DNA from: an uncultured Bacilli bacterium
GTDB lineage: Bacteria > Bacillota_I > Bacilli_A > RF39 > UBA660
Direction of reading: 5' to 3'
Length of the DNA: 16,816 bases
Assembly: GCA_910587725.1 (NCBI GenBank)
Contig: CAJUNG010000039.1
Coordinates: forward strand, 1 to 16,816
A program made the translations under genes and the position numbers. Positions 7,065-14,798 of the stretch are shown here, piece after piece. A model generated the notes under the pieces. The model worked only from the letters and a program-made list of their open reading frames with translations. It did no database searches and was not told the origin of the DNA. Each line of letters begins with the position of its first letter. Position 1 is the stretch's first letter.

Positions 7065-7841
7065 ATGAAACCTACCAGATTACTTGTAATTGATGAAAGT
7101 AAGGAGTTAGTAGAAGTAATAAGGAAGTATTTTAAAGCACACGCTAGCATTGAAGTTGTAATGGCTGCGAATGATGGAGAGGAAGGATTGAATTTGATTC
7201 AATCGAAAATCAATGATTATGATTTTGTTCTTCTCGATTTAGTATTACCAAAGAAAGATGGAATTACCGTATTAGAAACGATGAGAAAATTAGAAATTAC
7301 GAAGAAAGTGATTGTGCTTACTGCATATCATTCTTCTGACATCATCCGACGTGTTTCTTCTATTGGGGCAGATTACTTCATGTTAAAACCATTTGACTTA
7401 AAAGAACTGGAAAAAAGAATTCTTGATTTATCCGGTCATTCTATTTATGATAATCAGGTCATTGATATCTATCACAATAATTTACAGATTTCGATTACGA
7501 ATATTTTACATCAACTAGGCGTTCCGTCTCATATTAAAGGATATCAATATATTAGAGAAGGAGTGTCTTTGATTTATGATAATCCTAGTTTAATTGGAGG
7601 AATTACGAAAGAATTATATCCTTCGATTGCTTCTAAATTTCAAACCACATCTTCTCGTGTTGAAAGGGCGATTCGACATGCAATTGAAGTTTCTTGGAAT
7701 AGAGGAAATTGGGATTTGATGGAAGATATTTTTGGTCATAGTGTCGATATTGATAAAGCAAAACCTACAAATTCAGAGTTTATCGTGACTGTTGCGGATA
7801 AACTTCGTCTCGAATTTCAAAAGACTTGTACAAAATCTTAA
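7065..7841 (+). CDS. spo0A: sporulation master regulator Spo0A (response regulator)
   Basis: Encodes 258 aa (B. subtilis: 267). Spo0A receives phosphate from a phosphorelay or directly from kinases and then binds 0A boxes to switch on sporulation genes and repress growth-phase genes. The receiver domain (about 3-120) has the acidic pocket D10-E11, phospho-acceptor D58 in LLDLVLP, T86 and K108 in LKPF. The C-terminal Spo0A effector domain (about 138-258) contains GVPSHIKGYQYIREG (152-166) and the recognition helix region SSRVERAIRHAIEVSWNRGN (196-215), nearly diagnostic for Spo0A. I chose the ATG at 7065: AAGGAG lies 5 nt upstream and the residues match the family N-terminus. The frame is open back to 6897, but that part is the control region. 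Together with spoIIR this strongly suggests the host can sporulate or descends recently from spore formers. Confidence 0.97.
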   Translation: MKPTRLLVIDESKELVEVIRKYFKAHASIEVVMAANDGEEGLNLIQSKINDYDFVLLDLVLPKKDGITVLETMRKLEITKKVIVLTAYHSSDIIRRVSSIGADYFMLKPFDLKELEKRILDLSGHSIYDNQVIDIYHNNLQISITNILHQLGVPSHIKGYQYIREGVSLIYDNPSLIGGITKELYPSIASKFQTTSSRVERAIRHAIEVSWNRGNWDLMEDIFGHSVDIDKAKPTNSEFIVTVADKLRLEFQKTCTKS

Positions 7842-7855
7842 TCTAAATTAAAAAA

Positions 7856-7884
7856 TTAGACTTTTTCCGGTCTAACTTTTTTTT
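7856..7884. terminator. bidirectional terminator between spo0A and the YwaF-like gene
   Basis: Stem TTAGAC (7856-7861) with GTCTAA (7870-7875), 8-nt loop, then C and T8 (7877-7884) for spo0A. On the minus strand the same stem is followed by T6. It overlaps the last codons and stop of the convergent gene. Confidence 0.75.
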
Positions 7885-8596
7885 CTGTAATTTTACTTAC
7901 CATTGTGGGAATGAAAATATAAACTAAAATGGCAATGATTGTATAGAGGATAGGAATTTTTTCATTAATAACTTGAATGATATTCACAGGAATATTATAA
8001 GGTTCTCTTAAAATCATTAGATTACTTCCCGTTATTGTATTGCTTATGATAGAAATGGTTGCTGCTACTGTAAATAACAAATAATAATTATTTCTCAAGT
8101 TTTTACTCCATGGATAAGGGGATACTTTTAAATATAAAATACTAAGAATGACCATACATGAATGGAAGAAGATACTATATAAACATAAATAATGGGTAAT
8201 TGGATAGCTCATCAGAGAGGTAGTAGGAAAGATTAGAAATGAAAATCCTCCAGTTAATGCACCAATACTGATAAATGAGAGACCTAGTTTTTGTATTTTT
8301 CCTTTTCCGAATCCAGAAAACCATAAAGAATAGATGAAAAGTGAACAAAAGGATAAAGGAAACCAGGCATCTAAATTTGTATTTCCGCCTTTTAAGGCAT
8401 AAGTGATTTTTATTCCTTCTAAAATGGTAATGAATATGGCAAGTACTTTTGTTAGTCTCAATACTTTTTCCCAAGTGATGTTTTTTGCTTCTTTTAGGAT
8501 GATGCGGATGAGAAGAAGTGTAATGAGTAGTGCTAAAATGTGTGTTTTGGTAAACATTCCTGCAGGGTCTCCTGGTTTAAAGAAAAATGAAATCAT
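7856..8596 (-). CDS. YwaF-like (TIGR02206-type) integral membrane protein
   Basis: Encodes 246 aa with about seven hydrophobic segments. The pattern fits the YwaF/TIGR02206 family of uncharacterised membrane proteins: a conserved His in the first helix (THILALLITLLLI, about 18-30), PLSFCSLFIY (about 80-89) and a later helix with His (FFHSCMVILS). No enzymatic or transport function is established for the family. The ATG at 8596 has GAGGAGGT 4-5 nt upstream. It has its own promoter and shares a terminator with spo0A, so it is a single-gene unit convergent with spo0A; nothing in the sequence ties it functionally to sporulation. Confidence 0.75.
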   Translation of the reverse strand: MISFFFKPGDPAGMFTKTHILALLITLLLIRIILKEAKNITWEKVLRLTKVLAIFITILEGIKITYALKGGNTNLDAWFPLSFCSLFIYSLWFSGFGKGKIQKLGLSFISIGALTGGFSFLIFPTTSLMSYPITHYLCLYSIFFHSCMVILSILYLKVSPYPWSKNLRNNYYLLFTVAATISIISNTITGSNLMILREPYNIPVNIIQVINEKIPILYTIIAILVYIFIPTMVSKITEKKVRPEKV

Positions 8597-8622
8597 TGAA
8601 ACCTCCTCAATTCTTTATTTTG

Positions 8623-8651
8623 AGTATAATATAAGTCAAAATTTTTTTCAA
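8623..8651 (-). promoter_or_regulatory. sigma-A promoter of the YwaF-like gene
   Basis: On the minus strand: TTGAAA (8651-8646), 17-bp spacer, TATACT (8628-8623), about 27 bp before the ATG. Confidence 0.65.
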
Positions 8652-8661
8652 TTCTTAATGC

Positions 8662-8689
8662 AAAAAAAAGAAATAGCAAATTCTATTTC
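8662..8689 (-). terminator. terminator of the transglutaminase-like gene
   Basis: On the minus strand: GAAATAG (8689-8683), 6-nt loop, CTATTTC (8676-8670), then T8 (8669-8662). A clean intrinsic terminator that separates this gene from the YwaF-like gene downstream. Confidence 0.85.
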
Positions 8690-8694
8690 CCTCT

Positions 8695-9591
8695 TTAGAT
8701 TTTCTTCTCTAGCATTGTTACTGTTGGATTTACATTTTCTCTTTTTGGTCGAATCATTTCTAGATTTTCGATTACTTGTTTTATATCACTTTGTTTATCT
8801 TTTCCTTGGCAAGAAATATCGATTGTTTTATCCTCTTCTGGGTCATCTTCTTTAAATTCTATATGTAGTTTTTTGCTACTTACTAAGAAGGTACTTCCTT
8901 TTTTCCCTTTTCCTTTAATTGCTTTTGTTGCATCGATAAGTGTAGATTTTTTCCCGATTTTTAAAATATTTACGGTGTAGGGTTTCCCATTTTTTAATAC
9001 TTGTTTTGGTTTAATCTGTAGTCCAATTATACTTCCTAGAAAAGAAATTAAATTACAGATTTCATCTGATGTTCCCTGATTTTGGATTATCATTTGGTAA
9101 ATATCTGCTGTATGATTGATTGGCATTGTTCCATGAAAGTCAAATTCAAATCTTCCGAGTTGTGGTACATTTAGGCAATATTTTTGATAATCTCTTGCAT
9201 ATTGAATTGTTTGTGTTACAAAATCAAATATATAACTTGCTTTTTTTAGTTGTGATGCATTTGCACTAATACCGTTTTTAAAAGCGATTAATGCCAAGTT
9301 GGTACATTCTTCTGTTACGGTTTTGTTTGCTAATAAATTACTTTTATATTTTACTTGTTTACTTGTTAAGTATGATTCAATCATATTGGTTGGTAAAATA
9401 CTAAGATGAACTCTATTAAGACTTTCGGTTTTTAGTTTTAATGCATGTTTATATTTACTTTTCCAATGACTTATATTATATTCTGACAAGGTTTCTTCGT
9501 ATACCCTAATTGAATATTCTACTAAATAGTCGTAGATTTCTTGTATTTCCTTTTCTGAAAAATAACTGATTAAGCTATATTCCTTTTCCAT
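8695..9591 (-). CDS. transglutaminase-fold protein with altered catalytic triad, cytoplasmic
   Basis: Encodes 298 aa; no signal peptide or membrane segment. I infer a transglutaminase/protease-like core from the order of motifs: a helix IFDFVTQTIQYARD (121-134), GTSDEICNLISFLGSIIGL (173-191) carrying a Cys (C179) where the nucleophile belongs, and YTVNILKIGKKSTLIDAT (205-222), which aligns with the family pattern H-A-W-x-x-x-x-I...L-I-D-P-T. There the catalytic His is replaced by Tyr205 while the Asp (D220) is kept. The N-terminal 120 residues are helical and lysine-rich, and the C-terminal 70 are charged; I recognise neither. The ATG at 9591 has AAGGGGG 8 nt upstream. It is divergent from the AAA ATPase gene (153-bp gap with one promoter each way) and has its own terminator. 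Function unknown; a pseudoenzyme or an unrelated Cys protein are both possible. Confidence 0.6.
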   Translation of the reverse strand: MEKEYSLISYFSEKEIQEIYDYLVEYSIRVYEETLSEYNISHWKSKYKHALKLKTESLNRVHLSILPTNMIESYLTSKQVKYKSNLLANKTVTEECTNLALIAFKNGISANASQLKKASYIFDFVTQTIQYARDYQKYCLNVPQLGRFEFDFHGTMPINHTADIYQMIIQNQGTSDEICNLISFLGSIIGLQIKPKQVLKNGKPYTVNILKIGKKSTLIDATKAIKGKGKKGSTFLVSSKKLHIEFKEDDPEEDKTIDISCQGKDKQSDIKQVIENLEMIRPKRENVNPTVTMLEKKI

Positions 9592-9618
9592 TTCTTATTC
9601 CCCCTTCATGGTTTTCAT

Positions 9619-9647
9619 ATGATATCACATTTTTAAGAAAAATGCAA
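9619..9647 (-). promoter_or_regulatory. extended -10 promoter of the transglutaminase-like gene
   Basis: On the minus strand: TTGCAT (9647-9642), 17-bp spacer ending in TGA, TATCAT (9624-9619), about 27 bp before the ATG. Confidence 0.6.
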
Positions 9648-9681
9648 ATTTTTTTGTATCTCACGTATTTTTTAATCATTA

Positions 9682-9710
9682 TTGACACAATTTTCAAATT
9701 TTACTATAAT
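9682..9710 (+). promoter_or_regulatory. consensus sigma-A promoter of the ATPase-gpmI operon
   Basis: TTGACA (9682-9687), exactly 17 bp, TATAAT (9705-9710): a full consensus match, the best promoter in the window. It is flanked by a perfect inverted repeat, ATTATTGA (9678-9685) and TCAATAAT (9718-9725), which overlaps the -35 on one side and the predicted transcription start on the other. Confidence 0.88.
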
Positions 9711-9744
9711 GTAAGTATCAATAATTGTTGGGAGGTGTCATTTT

Positions 9745-11019
9745 ATGGAACGAAAAATAATGAATGATTTAGTTAAATGGAAAAGAGATGCCAATCGAAA
9801 GCCACTTTTAATTTATGGCAATAAACAAATTGGGAAAACGTATACGGCTTTAGAATTTGGTGAAAAAGAATATAAAACGATTGCTTACATTAATTGTTCA
9901 AATAATAAACGAGTCTTTGATATCTTTTCTACAGAGAGAACAGCAGATAAAATTATATTTAAACTTTCTCTTGTTTTAGGAGAAACGATTTTAAAAAAAG
10001 ATACTTTGATTTTACTAGATAATGTCAATGATGTGGAAATTGTAAAAGGGGTGAAAAAATTTGGAAAAGAGATGAGTGATTATCACATCATTATGATTAC
10101 TTCATTGAAAGAAAAACTGCTTGTTTTTAAGGGAGAGGAACTTCAATATAAATATATGTTTCCCCTCGATTTTGAAGAATATTTGATGGCGGTTGGAAAT
10201 ACCGAATTGATTGAGTTTATTAAAAACGCTTATAAGAACAAAAAAAGTATGCCATTTCATCCTATCGCGATGGAATTGTTTGAAGATTATTGTTTAACAG
10301 GTGGACTTCCTGAAGTGATAGATGCACAAATTAGAGGATTTAATGATTTCAAACTTCGTATGATTAAAAATAAAATTTTAGATACGTATCGGCGTGAGCT
10401 TTTACATATTTCCAATGTTTTAGATATCCTTCGAGCTAGTGAAGTGTTAGATATTCTTCCTTATCAGTTACAAAAACAAAATAAGAAGTTTCAATATGGA
10501 TTAATGAAAAATGGGGGAAGAAGTAAAGATTATGATAAAGCCTTAGAGTTTTTAAATGTAAATGGCTTGGTCCAAAAGTGTTATAAAGTGACGGATGTAA
10601 AACCACCTTTATCTAAAAGTAAAGATGCTTCTAGTTTTAAACTTTATTTAAGTGATACTGGTCTTCTTGCCGAAATGATGCACTTATCTAGGATTCAGTA
10701 TTTAACAGATAATGTTAGTAAATATATTTTATATGAGAATATGGTTGCTAATTCGATAGTGAATTGTGGATATAACTTGTACTATTATCAGTCCGAAGGA
10801 AAGGCAGAAGTTTCTTTTCTGATTCAGACAAGAAGTGGAAAAGTCATTCCTGTTGAAATTGTATCGGGAAGTACAGCGAAGAGTAAATCGCTTTCTTTAG
10901 TTATCTCTAAGTTTGGATTAACTGATGCAATTCGTGTAACAGAAGATAACTTTAGTGTAAAAAAGGGAATTTTCTATTTACCAATCTATGCAATCTTTTG
11001 TTTGAAAGATAATTTATAA
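9745..11019 (+). CDS. AAA ATPase with DUF4143 domain, degenerate catalytic motifs
   Basis: Encodes 424 aa, normal for this family of uncharacterised ATPases with a C-terminal DUF4143 region. Visible: Walker A GNKQIGKT (25-32); Walker B LILLD (88-92) followed by Asn93 where the family has the catalytic Glu (LDEIQ); the family landmarks FPLDFEEYL, TGGLPEVI, the segment ILPYQLQKQNKKFQYG, and FKLYLSDTGLLAEM. In the C-terminal nuclease-like fold the usual E-V-D-F ... E-V-K pattern reads EVSF (S357) ... VEIV (E371, V373), so two of three nuclease residues are missing. The protein may bind ATP but probably hydrolyses it poorly, if at all. The ATG has GGAGGTG 7 nt upstream. It is the first gene of a likely operon with the 78-aa membrane protein (20-bp gap) and gpmI. 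Its role is unknown. Confidence 0.85.
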   Translation: MERKIMNDLVKWKRDANRKPLLIYGNKQIGKTYTALEFGEKEYKTIAYINCSNNKRVFDIFSTERTADKIIFKLSLVLGETILKKDTLILLDNVNDVEIVKGVKKFGKEMSDYHIIMITSLKEKLLVFKGEELQYKYMFPLDFEEYLMAVGNTELIEFIKNAYKNKKSMPFHPIAMELFEDYCLTGGLPEVIDAQIRGFNDFKLRMIKNKILDTYRRELLHISNVLDILRASEVLDILPYQLQKQNKKFQYGLMKNGGRSKDYDKALEFLNVNGLVQKCYKVTDVKPPLSKSKDASSFKLYLSDTGLLAEMMHLSRIQYLTDNVSKYILYENMVANSIVNCGYNLYYYQSEGKAEVSFLIQTRSGKVIPVEIVSGSTAKSKSLSLVISKFGLTDAIRVTEDNFSVKKGIFYLPIYAIFCLKDNL

Positions 11020-11039
11020 TATTTAAGAAGGTTTGTCTG

Positions 11040-11276
11040 ATGAAAAAGGGTAAAGTAGATAAAGGTTTTGAATTATTTTATGATAATTTATCTTATCGGA
11101 GAAAATTAATTCGAACGATTTTGATGATAATTATTGGTACTTTAGTTGGTATTTTGCTTATTTATGTTTTTGATAGCATCCTTGTTTCTGTTTTCTATTG
11201 GGTATCCTTTATTATTTCTGGAATTATCCAGTTTAGAGATAATTACAAAGCTTGTAAAAATGAAAAAAATCAGTAA
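11040..11276 (+). CDS. small two-helix membrane protein of unknown function
   Basis: Encodes 78 aa. A lysine-rich, soluble N-terminus (1-22) is followed by two hydrophobic segments (about 24-44 and 47-65) and a charged, Lys/Asn-rich tail, so it should sit in the cytoplasmic membrane as a hairpin with both ends inside. I recognise no family. GAAGG lies 8 nt before the ATG. It sits 20 bp behind the ATPase gene and 40 bp before gpmI, with no terminator in either gap, so it is probably co-transcribed with both. Confidence 0.65.
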   Translation: MKKGKVDKGFELFYDNLSYRRKLIRTILMIIIGTLVGILLIYVFDSILVSVFYWVSFIISGIIQFRDNYKACKNEKNQ

Positions 11277-11316
11277 AACAACGATAATATTTAATTTGAA
11301 AGTGAGATGATTTTAG

Positions 11317-12828
11317 ATGGTTGTACTTTCGATTTTAGATGGATTTGGACTTCGCGATTGTGAATATGGGAATGCTATAGCTCTTGCCAATACGCCAAAT
11401 TTCGATTCTTTGTGGGAAAAATATCCGCATTGTAAACTTTTAGCTAGTGAAGAATCTGTCGGACTTCCTGCTGGGCAAATGGGAAATAGTGAAGTAGGGC
11501 ATATGAATATCGGTGCGGGACGTATTGTTTATCAGGCACAAGAACGAATTAATGAAAGTATTCGTTGTGGGGACTTCTTTCAGAATAAAGAAATTTTAAA
11601 AGTGATAGAACAAGTGAAAAAAAATGATTCAAAATTACATCTTTTGGGACTTGTTAGTGATGGCGGGGTACATTCTCACCTGAATCATTTACTTGCTCTT
11701 TTAGATTTATGTAAGATGCATCATGTTCCTAAAGTTTATTTACATTTATTTACTGATGGGCGTGATGTGGACCCAAGGAGTGCATATGCCTATCTTTCCA
11801 AAGTTGAAGAAAAATTACAAGAGATACAGCTAGGAGTTATTGCTACTATTAGTGGAAGATATTATGCAATGGATAGAGATAATAACTATGACCGACTTAA
11901 ACTTGCTTATGATGCGATAGTTTACGGAGTTGGTCCAAAGGAAGAGGATATTTTTTCATTTTTAACAAAGAATTATGAAAATGGCGTAACCGATGAATTT
12001 TTAATTCCTACGATTTTTGATGAGTCAGGAACTATAGAAGATGGTGATGGTGTGGTTACCTTTAATTATCGGAAAGACCGTTTACGAGAATTATTTACTG
12101 CTCTTACAAACTCGAACTTTTCTGAAATTCCTGTTCGCCAATTTTCTCATTTGCATGTGCTTACGATGATGCCTGTTGTAGAATCTGTTCAAGCACCATA
12201 TGCGTTTGATGATATGAATTTATCCTCTATTTTTGGAGAATATATTGCTTCCCTTGGAATGTCTCAACTTCGTATTGCAGAAACAGAAAAATATGCACAT
12301 GTTACATTTTTCTTTGATGGGGGAAAAGAAGTGGATTTTCCTAAGGAAAAGAAGATTTTAATTCCCTCTCCTAAAGTTGCTACTTATGATTTAAAACCAG
12401 AAATGAGTATTGATGAAGTTACCGATACCTTACTAAAAGAATTAGAGATGACTTCTTATGATTTCGTTATTTTAAATTATGCAAATTGTGATATGGTTGG
12501 GCATACAGGAAATTTGTCTGCGGCGATTAAGGCGGTAGAAGCGGTGGATAAAAATTTAGGAAGACTTTACCAGAAAGTGCAAGAATTGGGTGGTATTTTG
12601 GTCGTTACTGCCGATCATGGTAATGCGGATATGATGTTAGATGAGGATGCACATGTCATTACTTCTCATACGACTTCCCCAGTTCCTTTGATTATTTGTA
12701 ATCCGTCCTATTCATTAAGGGATGGAAAACTCGGAGATATTGCTCCAACTTTACTTTCTCTTGTCCATGTTCCTATTCCTGATGCGATGACTGGAGAATG
12801 CTTAATTACACAGAGTAAAGAAATTTAA
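11317..12828 (+). CDS. gpmI: 2,3-bisphosphoglycerate-independent phosphoglycerate mutase
   Basis: Encodes 503 aa, full length (B. subtilis about 511). It interconverts 3- and 2-phosphoglycerate in glycolysis using two Mn2+ ions and a phosphoserine intermediate. Visible: metal-binding ILDGFG (Asp8), GQMGNSEVGHMNIGAGR with nucleophile Ser58, FTDGRDVDPRS (substrate contacts), NCDMVGHTG and TADHGNADMM (metal ligands), and ITSHTTSPVP. The start is fixed to the ATG at 11317 because an in-frame TAG precedes it directly. The N-terminus is about five residues shorter than in Bacillus and the ribosome site is weak (GTGAG at about 10 nt), so translation may be modest or coupled. In many Firmicutes gpmI lies with other glycolytic genes (tpiA, pgk, eno); here it is downstream of an unrelated ATPase and a membrane protein, without a visible promoter of its own. 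Confidence 0.96.
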   Translation: MVVLSILDGFGLRDCEYGNAIALANTPNFDSLWEKYPHCKLLASEESVGLPAGQMGNSEVGHMNIGAGRIVYQAQERINESIRCGDFFQNKEILKVIEQVKKNDSKLHLLGLVSDGGVHSHLNHLLALLDLCKMHHVPKVYLHLFTDGRDVDPRSAYAYLSKVEEKLQEIQLGVIATISGRYYAMDRDNNYDRLKLAYDAIVYGVGPKEEDIFSFLTKNYENGVTDEFLIPTIFDESGTIEDGDGVVTFNYRKDRLRELFTALTNSNFSEIPVRQFSHLHVLTMMPVVESVQAPYAFDDMNLSSIFGEYIASLGMSQLRIAETEKYAHVTFFFDGGKEVDFPKEKKILIPSPKVATYDLKPEMSIDEVTDTLLKELEMTSYDFVILNYANCDMVGHTGNLSAAIKAVEAVDKNLGRLYQKVQELGGILVVTADHGNADMMLDEDAHVITSHTTSPVPLIICNPSYSLRDGKLGDIAPTLLSLVHVPIPDAMTGECLITQSKEI

Positions 12829-12835
12829 AAAATGA

Positions 12836-12872
12836 GGAAACTGATTTTTATGTCAATTTCCTTTTTCATTTT
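12836..12872 (+). terminator. terminator after gpmI
   Basis: GGAAACTGA (12836-12844) pairs with TCAATTTCC (12853-12861), with one mismatch and an 8-nt loop, then T5-CA-T4. It starts 8 bp after the gpmI stop. Confidence 0.65.
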
Positions 12873-12999
12873 CTCATCATTGTATTTTCTTCTTTCCCTT
12901 TTATTTTTTCCTCTTTTGAAATTGATTTTCCTTTAGATGATAAAAAAATGTATAAAGTTTTGTAGATTCTCCCACTATGAAATAGGAGGATTGATTAAA

Positions 13000-13437
13000 A
13001 TGACTGAGAATTTTGAATTATTAAAGCATATTTACAAAGATGCTGAAATGTCTTGTTATACCTTACATCAATTATTAGAAGACTTAAAAGAGAAAGATAA
13101 TAAGATTAAGAATCGAATTGAGGAAATATTAAAAAAGTATGAATACTTCATGGACTTCAGTAAAGAAAAATTAGAAGAAGCGTCAAAGTCTCTTCCTAAA
13201 ACGGGAATGATGGCGAAGATGGGGGCTAGTAAAGGAATAAAAAAAGAAGTAAAATGTGATAATAGTGATGCGAGTATTGCCGATATGTTAATTAAAGGAA
13301 TTTCGATGGGAAGTATTGACATGGAAAAGAAAATTAGTGCTTATCAAAAGGAAGTAAGTAAAGAAGATATGGCATTGGCGAAAGAATTTTTATCCTTTCA
13401 AAACGAAGCAATCAAACATTTAAAAGAGTTTTTATAA
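13000..13437 (+). CDS. small helical protein, possible ferritin-like four-helix bundle
   Basis: Encodes 145 aa, strongly helical and charged, cytoplasmic. Four helices can be outlined: about 3-28, 32-63, 90-115 and 119-145, with a Lys/Met-rich linker (66-84). The layout, a central (I)ADMLIKGISMGSIDM segment (93-107) and the final FQNEAIKHLKEFL, recall uncharacterised ferritin-like proteins of clostridia and related bacteria in which the segment reads IAEM-IQG-MGI. I do not see a clear di-iron set of Glu/His residues, so iron binding is not supported. The ATG at 13000 has AGGAGG 10 nt upstream; the frame continues upstream to 12937, but an upstream TTG at 12991 lies too close to the ribosome site. 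A weak promoter (TTGAAA 12916-12921, 17 bp, GATAAA 12939-12944) may drive it. It appears to be a single-gene unit. Confidence 0.6.
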   Translation: MTENFELLKHIYKDAEMSCYTLHQLLEDLKEKDNKIKNRIEEILKKYEYFMDFSKEKLEEASKSLPKTGMMAKMGASKGIKKEVKCDNSDASIADMLIKGISMGSIDMEKKISAYQKEVSKEDMALAKEFLSFQNEAIKHLKEFL

Positions 13438-13449
13438 AAAGAAGAAAGT

Positions 13450-13482
13450 TTGCCATGATTTGGTAATTCTTTTTTCTTTTTT
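13450..13482 (+). terminator. probable terminator after the helical protein gene
   Basis: A short stem, TTGCCA (13450-13455) with TGGTAA (13461-13466, one G-T pair), loop of 5, then TTC-T6-C-T6. The stem is short but the T tracts are strong. Confidence 0.5.
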
Positions 13483-13484
13483 GC

Positions 13485-13513
13485 TTGCGAAAATTTGTTT
13501 AATATAGTACAAT
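13485..13513 (+). promoter_or_regulatory. sigma-A promoter of dinB
   Basis: TTGCGA (13485-13490), 17-bp spacer, TACAAT (13508-13513), 18 bp before the ATG. The 14 bp at 13488-13501 match 7 of 10 fixed positions of the Gram-positive LexA box (CGAAC-N4-GTTCG), a weak candidate SOS operator inside the promoter. Confidence 0.6.
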
Positions 13514-13531
13514 TGTTTTAGGTGATAAATT

Positions 13532-14716
13532 ATGCGGGTAATTTTTCATATTGATGTAAATAATGCTTTTTTATCTTGGACTGCTGTAGATTTGTTAAGA
13601 CAGGGAAATCCGGTGGATATTCGTACGATTCCTTCCGTTATTGGTGGAGATGAAGAAAAAAGACGAGGTATTGTCGTTGCGAAAAGTCCTGTTGCGAAAC
13701 GATTTGGTGTAGTTACAGCTGAACCTCTTTACATGGCCAGGAGAAAATGTCCGAAGTTAAAAGTTTTTTCCGCAGACCATAGTTTATATCAAAGAGAGTC
13801 GAATCGGCTTTATGAATATTTTTGTACGCTTACTCCTACAGTGGAGAGATATTCTATTGATGAGTGTTTTTTAGATTTTACGGGGACTTCCTATTTATAT
13901 CAAGATTATCTTCAACTTGCTCGAGATATCCGCAAGTTTATTAATCAAAATTTTGGGATTACTGTGAATATTGGCATTGCCGAAAATAAACTTTGTGCTA
14001 AAATGGCGAGTGATTTTGAAAAACCAAACAAGATTCATACTTTATTTCCCTCAGAAATCCCATCTAAAATGTGGACTCTTCCTGTTGATGATTTATTCAT
14101 GGTTGGGAAAAAGTCAGCTGAAGTTCTTCATAAAATTGGAATTCATACGATTGGTGCGTTAGCGAAAAGTGATGAAGGGCTTCTTCGTAAATATTTTAAA
14201 AGTGCCTCTTTATCGATGATTGAACATGCGAATGGAATCGATGATGATGAGGTGAGGCCACATGTTGCGAAAGATAAAAGTATTTCTACTACAGAGACAC
14301 TACCAGAAGATGTGACCTCTGTTGCTAAATTAAAAGAAGTTTTACTGTTTCAGGCCGATAAATTGGGAAGAAATTTGCGGAAGCAGAAAAAATATACGGG
14401 AAATATTGCGATTATTTTAAAAAATCACCATTTCTCTAGTTATTCCCATCAAAAAAAGTTAGAGCATCCGACCAATGTGACAGAAGAGATTTATCAAATT
14501 TCTTGTGAACTTTTAGAAAATACGTGGAGGGGAGATGCCATTCGTTTAATTGGCATTCGCCTTGGAGATTTAAAAAATTCTACAGTGAATCAGATTTCTC
14601 TTTTTGACACAGAAAAAGATGAATATAAAGAAAATTTACAGGAAGTTATCGATGAAATTAATGAACGTTATGGAAATTTGAAAATTATGCCAGCGAGTAT
14701 GAAGCGAGAAGAATAG
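13532..14716 (+). CDS. dinB: DNA polymerase IV (Y-family translesion polymerase)
   Basis: Encodes 394 aa. It copies past damaged template bases, with low fidelity and no proofreading. Visible: HIDVNNAFLSW with metal ligand Asp8 and steric-gate position Phe13; the catalytic pair YSIDECFLDF with Asp110-Glu111; IGIAENKLCAKMASDFEKPN (148-167, fingers/palm); the helix-hairpin region VDDLFMVGKKSAEVLHKIGI; the little-finger domain (about 245-350); and a C-terminal beta-clamp-binding motif QISLF (354-358). Some family members carry Tyr at the steric gate and further C-terminal extensions; neither is present. The ATG has AGGTG 7 nt upstream. The short leader and possible LexA box suggest damage control, but that box is weak. 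It is transcribed alone or with the next gene; no terminator is visible in the 82-bp gap downstream. Confidence 0.95.
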   Translation: MRVIFHIDVNNAFLSWTAVDLLRQGNPVDIRTIPSVIGGDEEKRRGIVVAKSPVAKRFGVVTAEPLYMARRKCPKLKVFSADHSLYQRESNRLYEYFCTLTPTVERYSIDECFLDFTGTSYLYQDYLQLARDIRKFINQNFGITVNIGIAENKLCAKMASDFEKPNKIHTLFPSEIPSKMWTLPVDDLFMVGKKSAEVLHKIGIHTIGALAKSDEGLLRKYFKSASLSMIEHANGIDDDEVRPHVAKDKSISTTETLPEDVTSVAKLKEVLLFQADKLGRNLRKQKKYTGNIAIILKNHHFSSYSHQKKLEHPTNVTEEIYQISCELLENTWRGDAIRLIGIRLGDLKNSTVNQISLFDTEKDEYKENLQEVIDEINERYGNLKIMPASMKREE

Positions 14717-14798
14717 GGGGTGTCTAAAAAAAATCAATTTGTTCTTGTTATTTTCTTGGATTTATTATATTGTAGATAGATAAGAAAGGTGTTTTGGT

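Noticed and set aside
8403..8855. 150-codon plus-strand open frame
   Set aside because: It overlaps the minus-strand YwaF-like gene, its promoter, the terminator and the end of the transglutaminase-like gene; its sequence has no protein-like pattern and no ribosome site.
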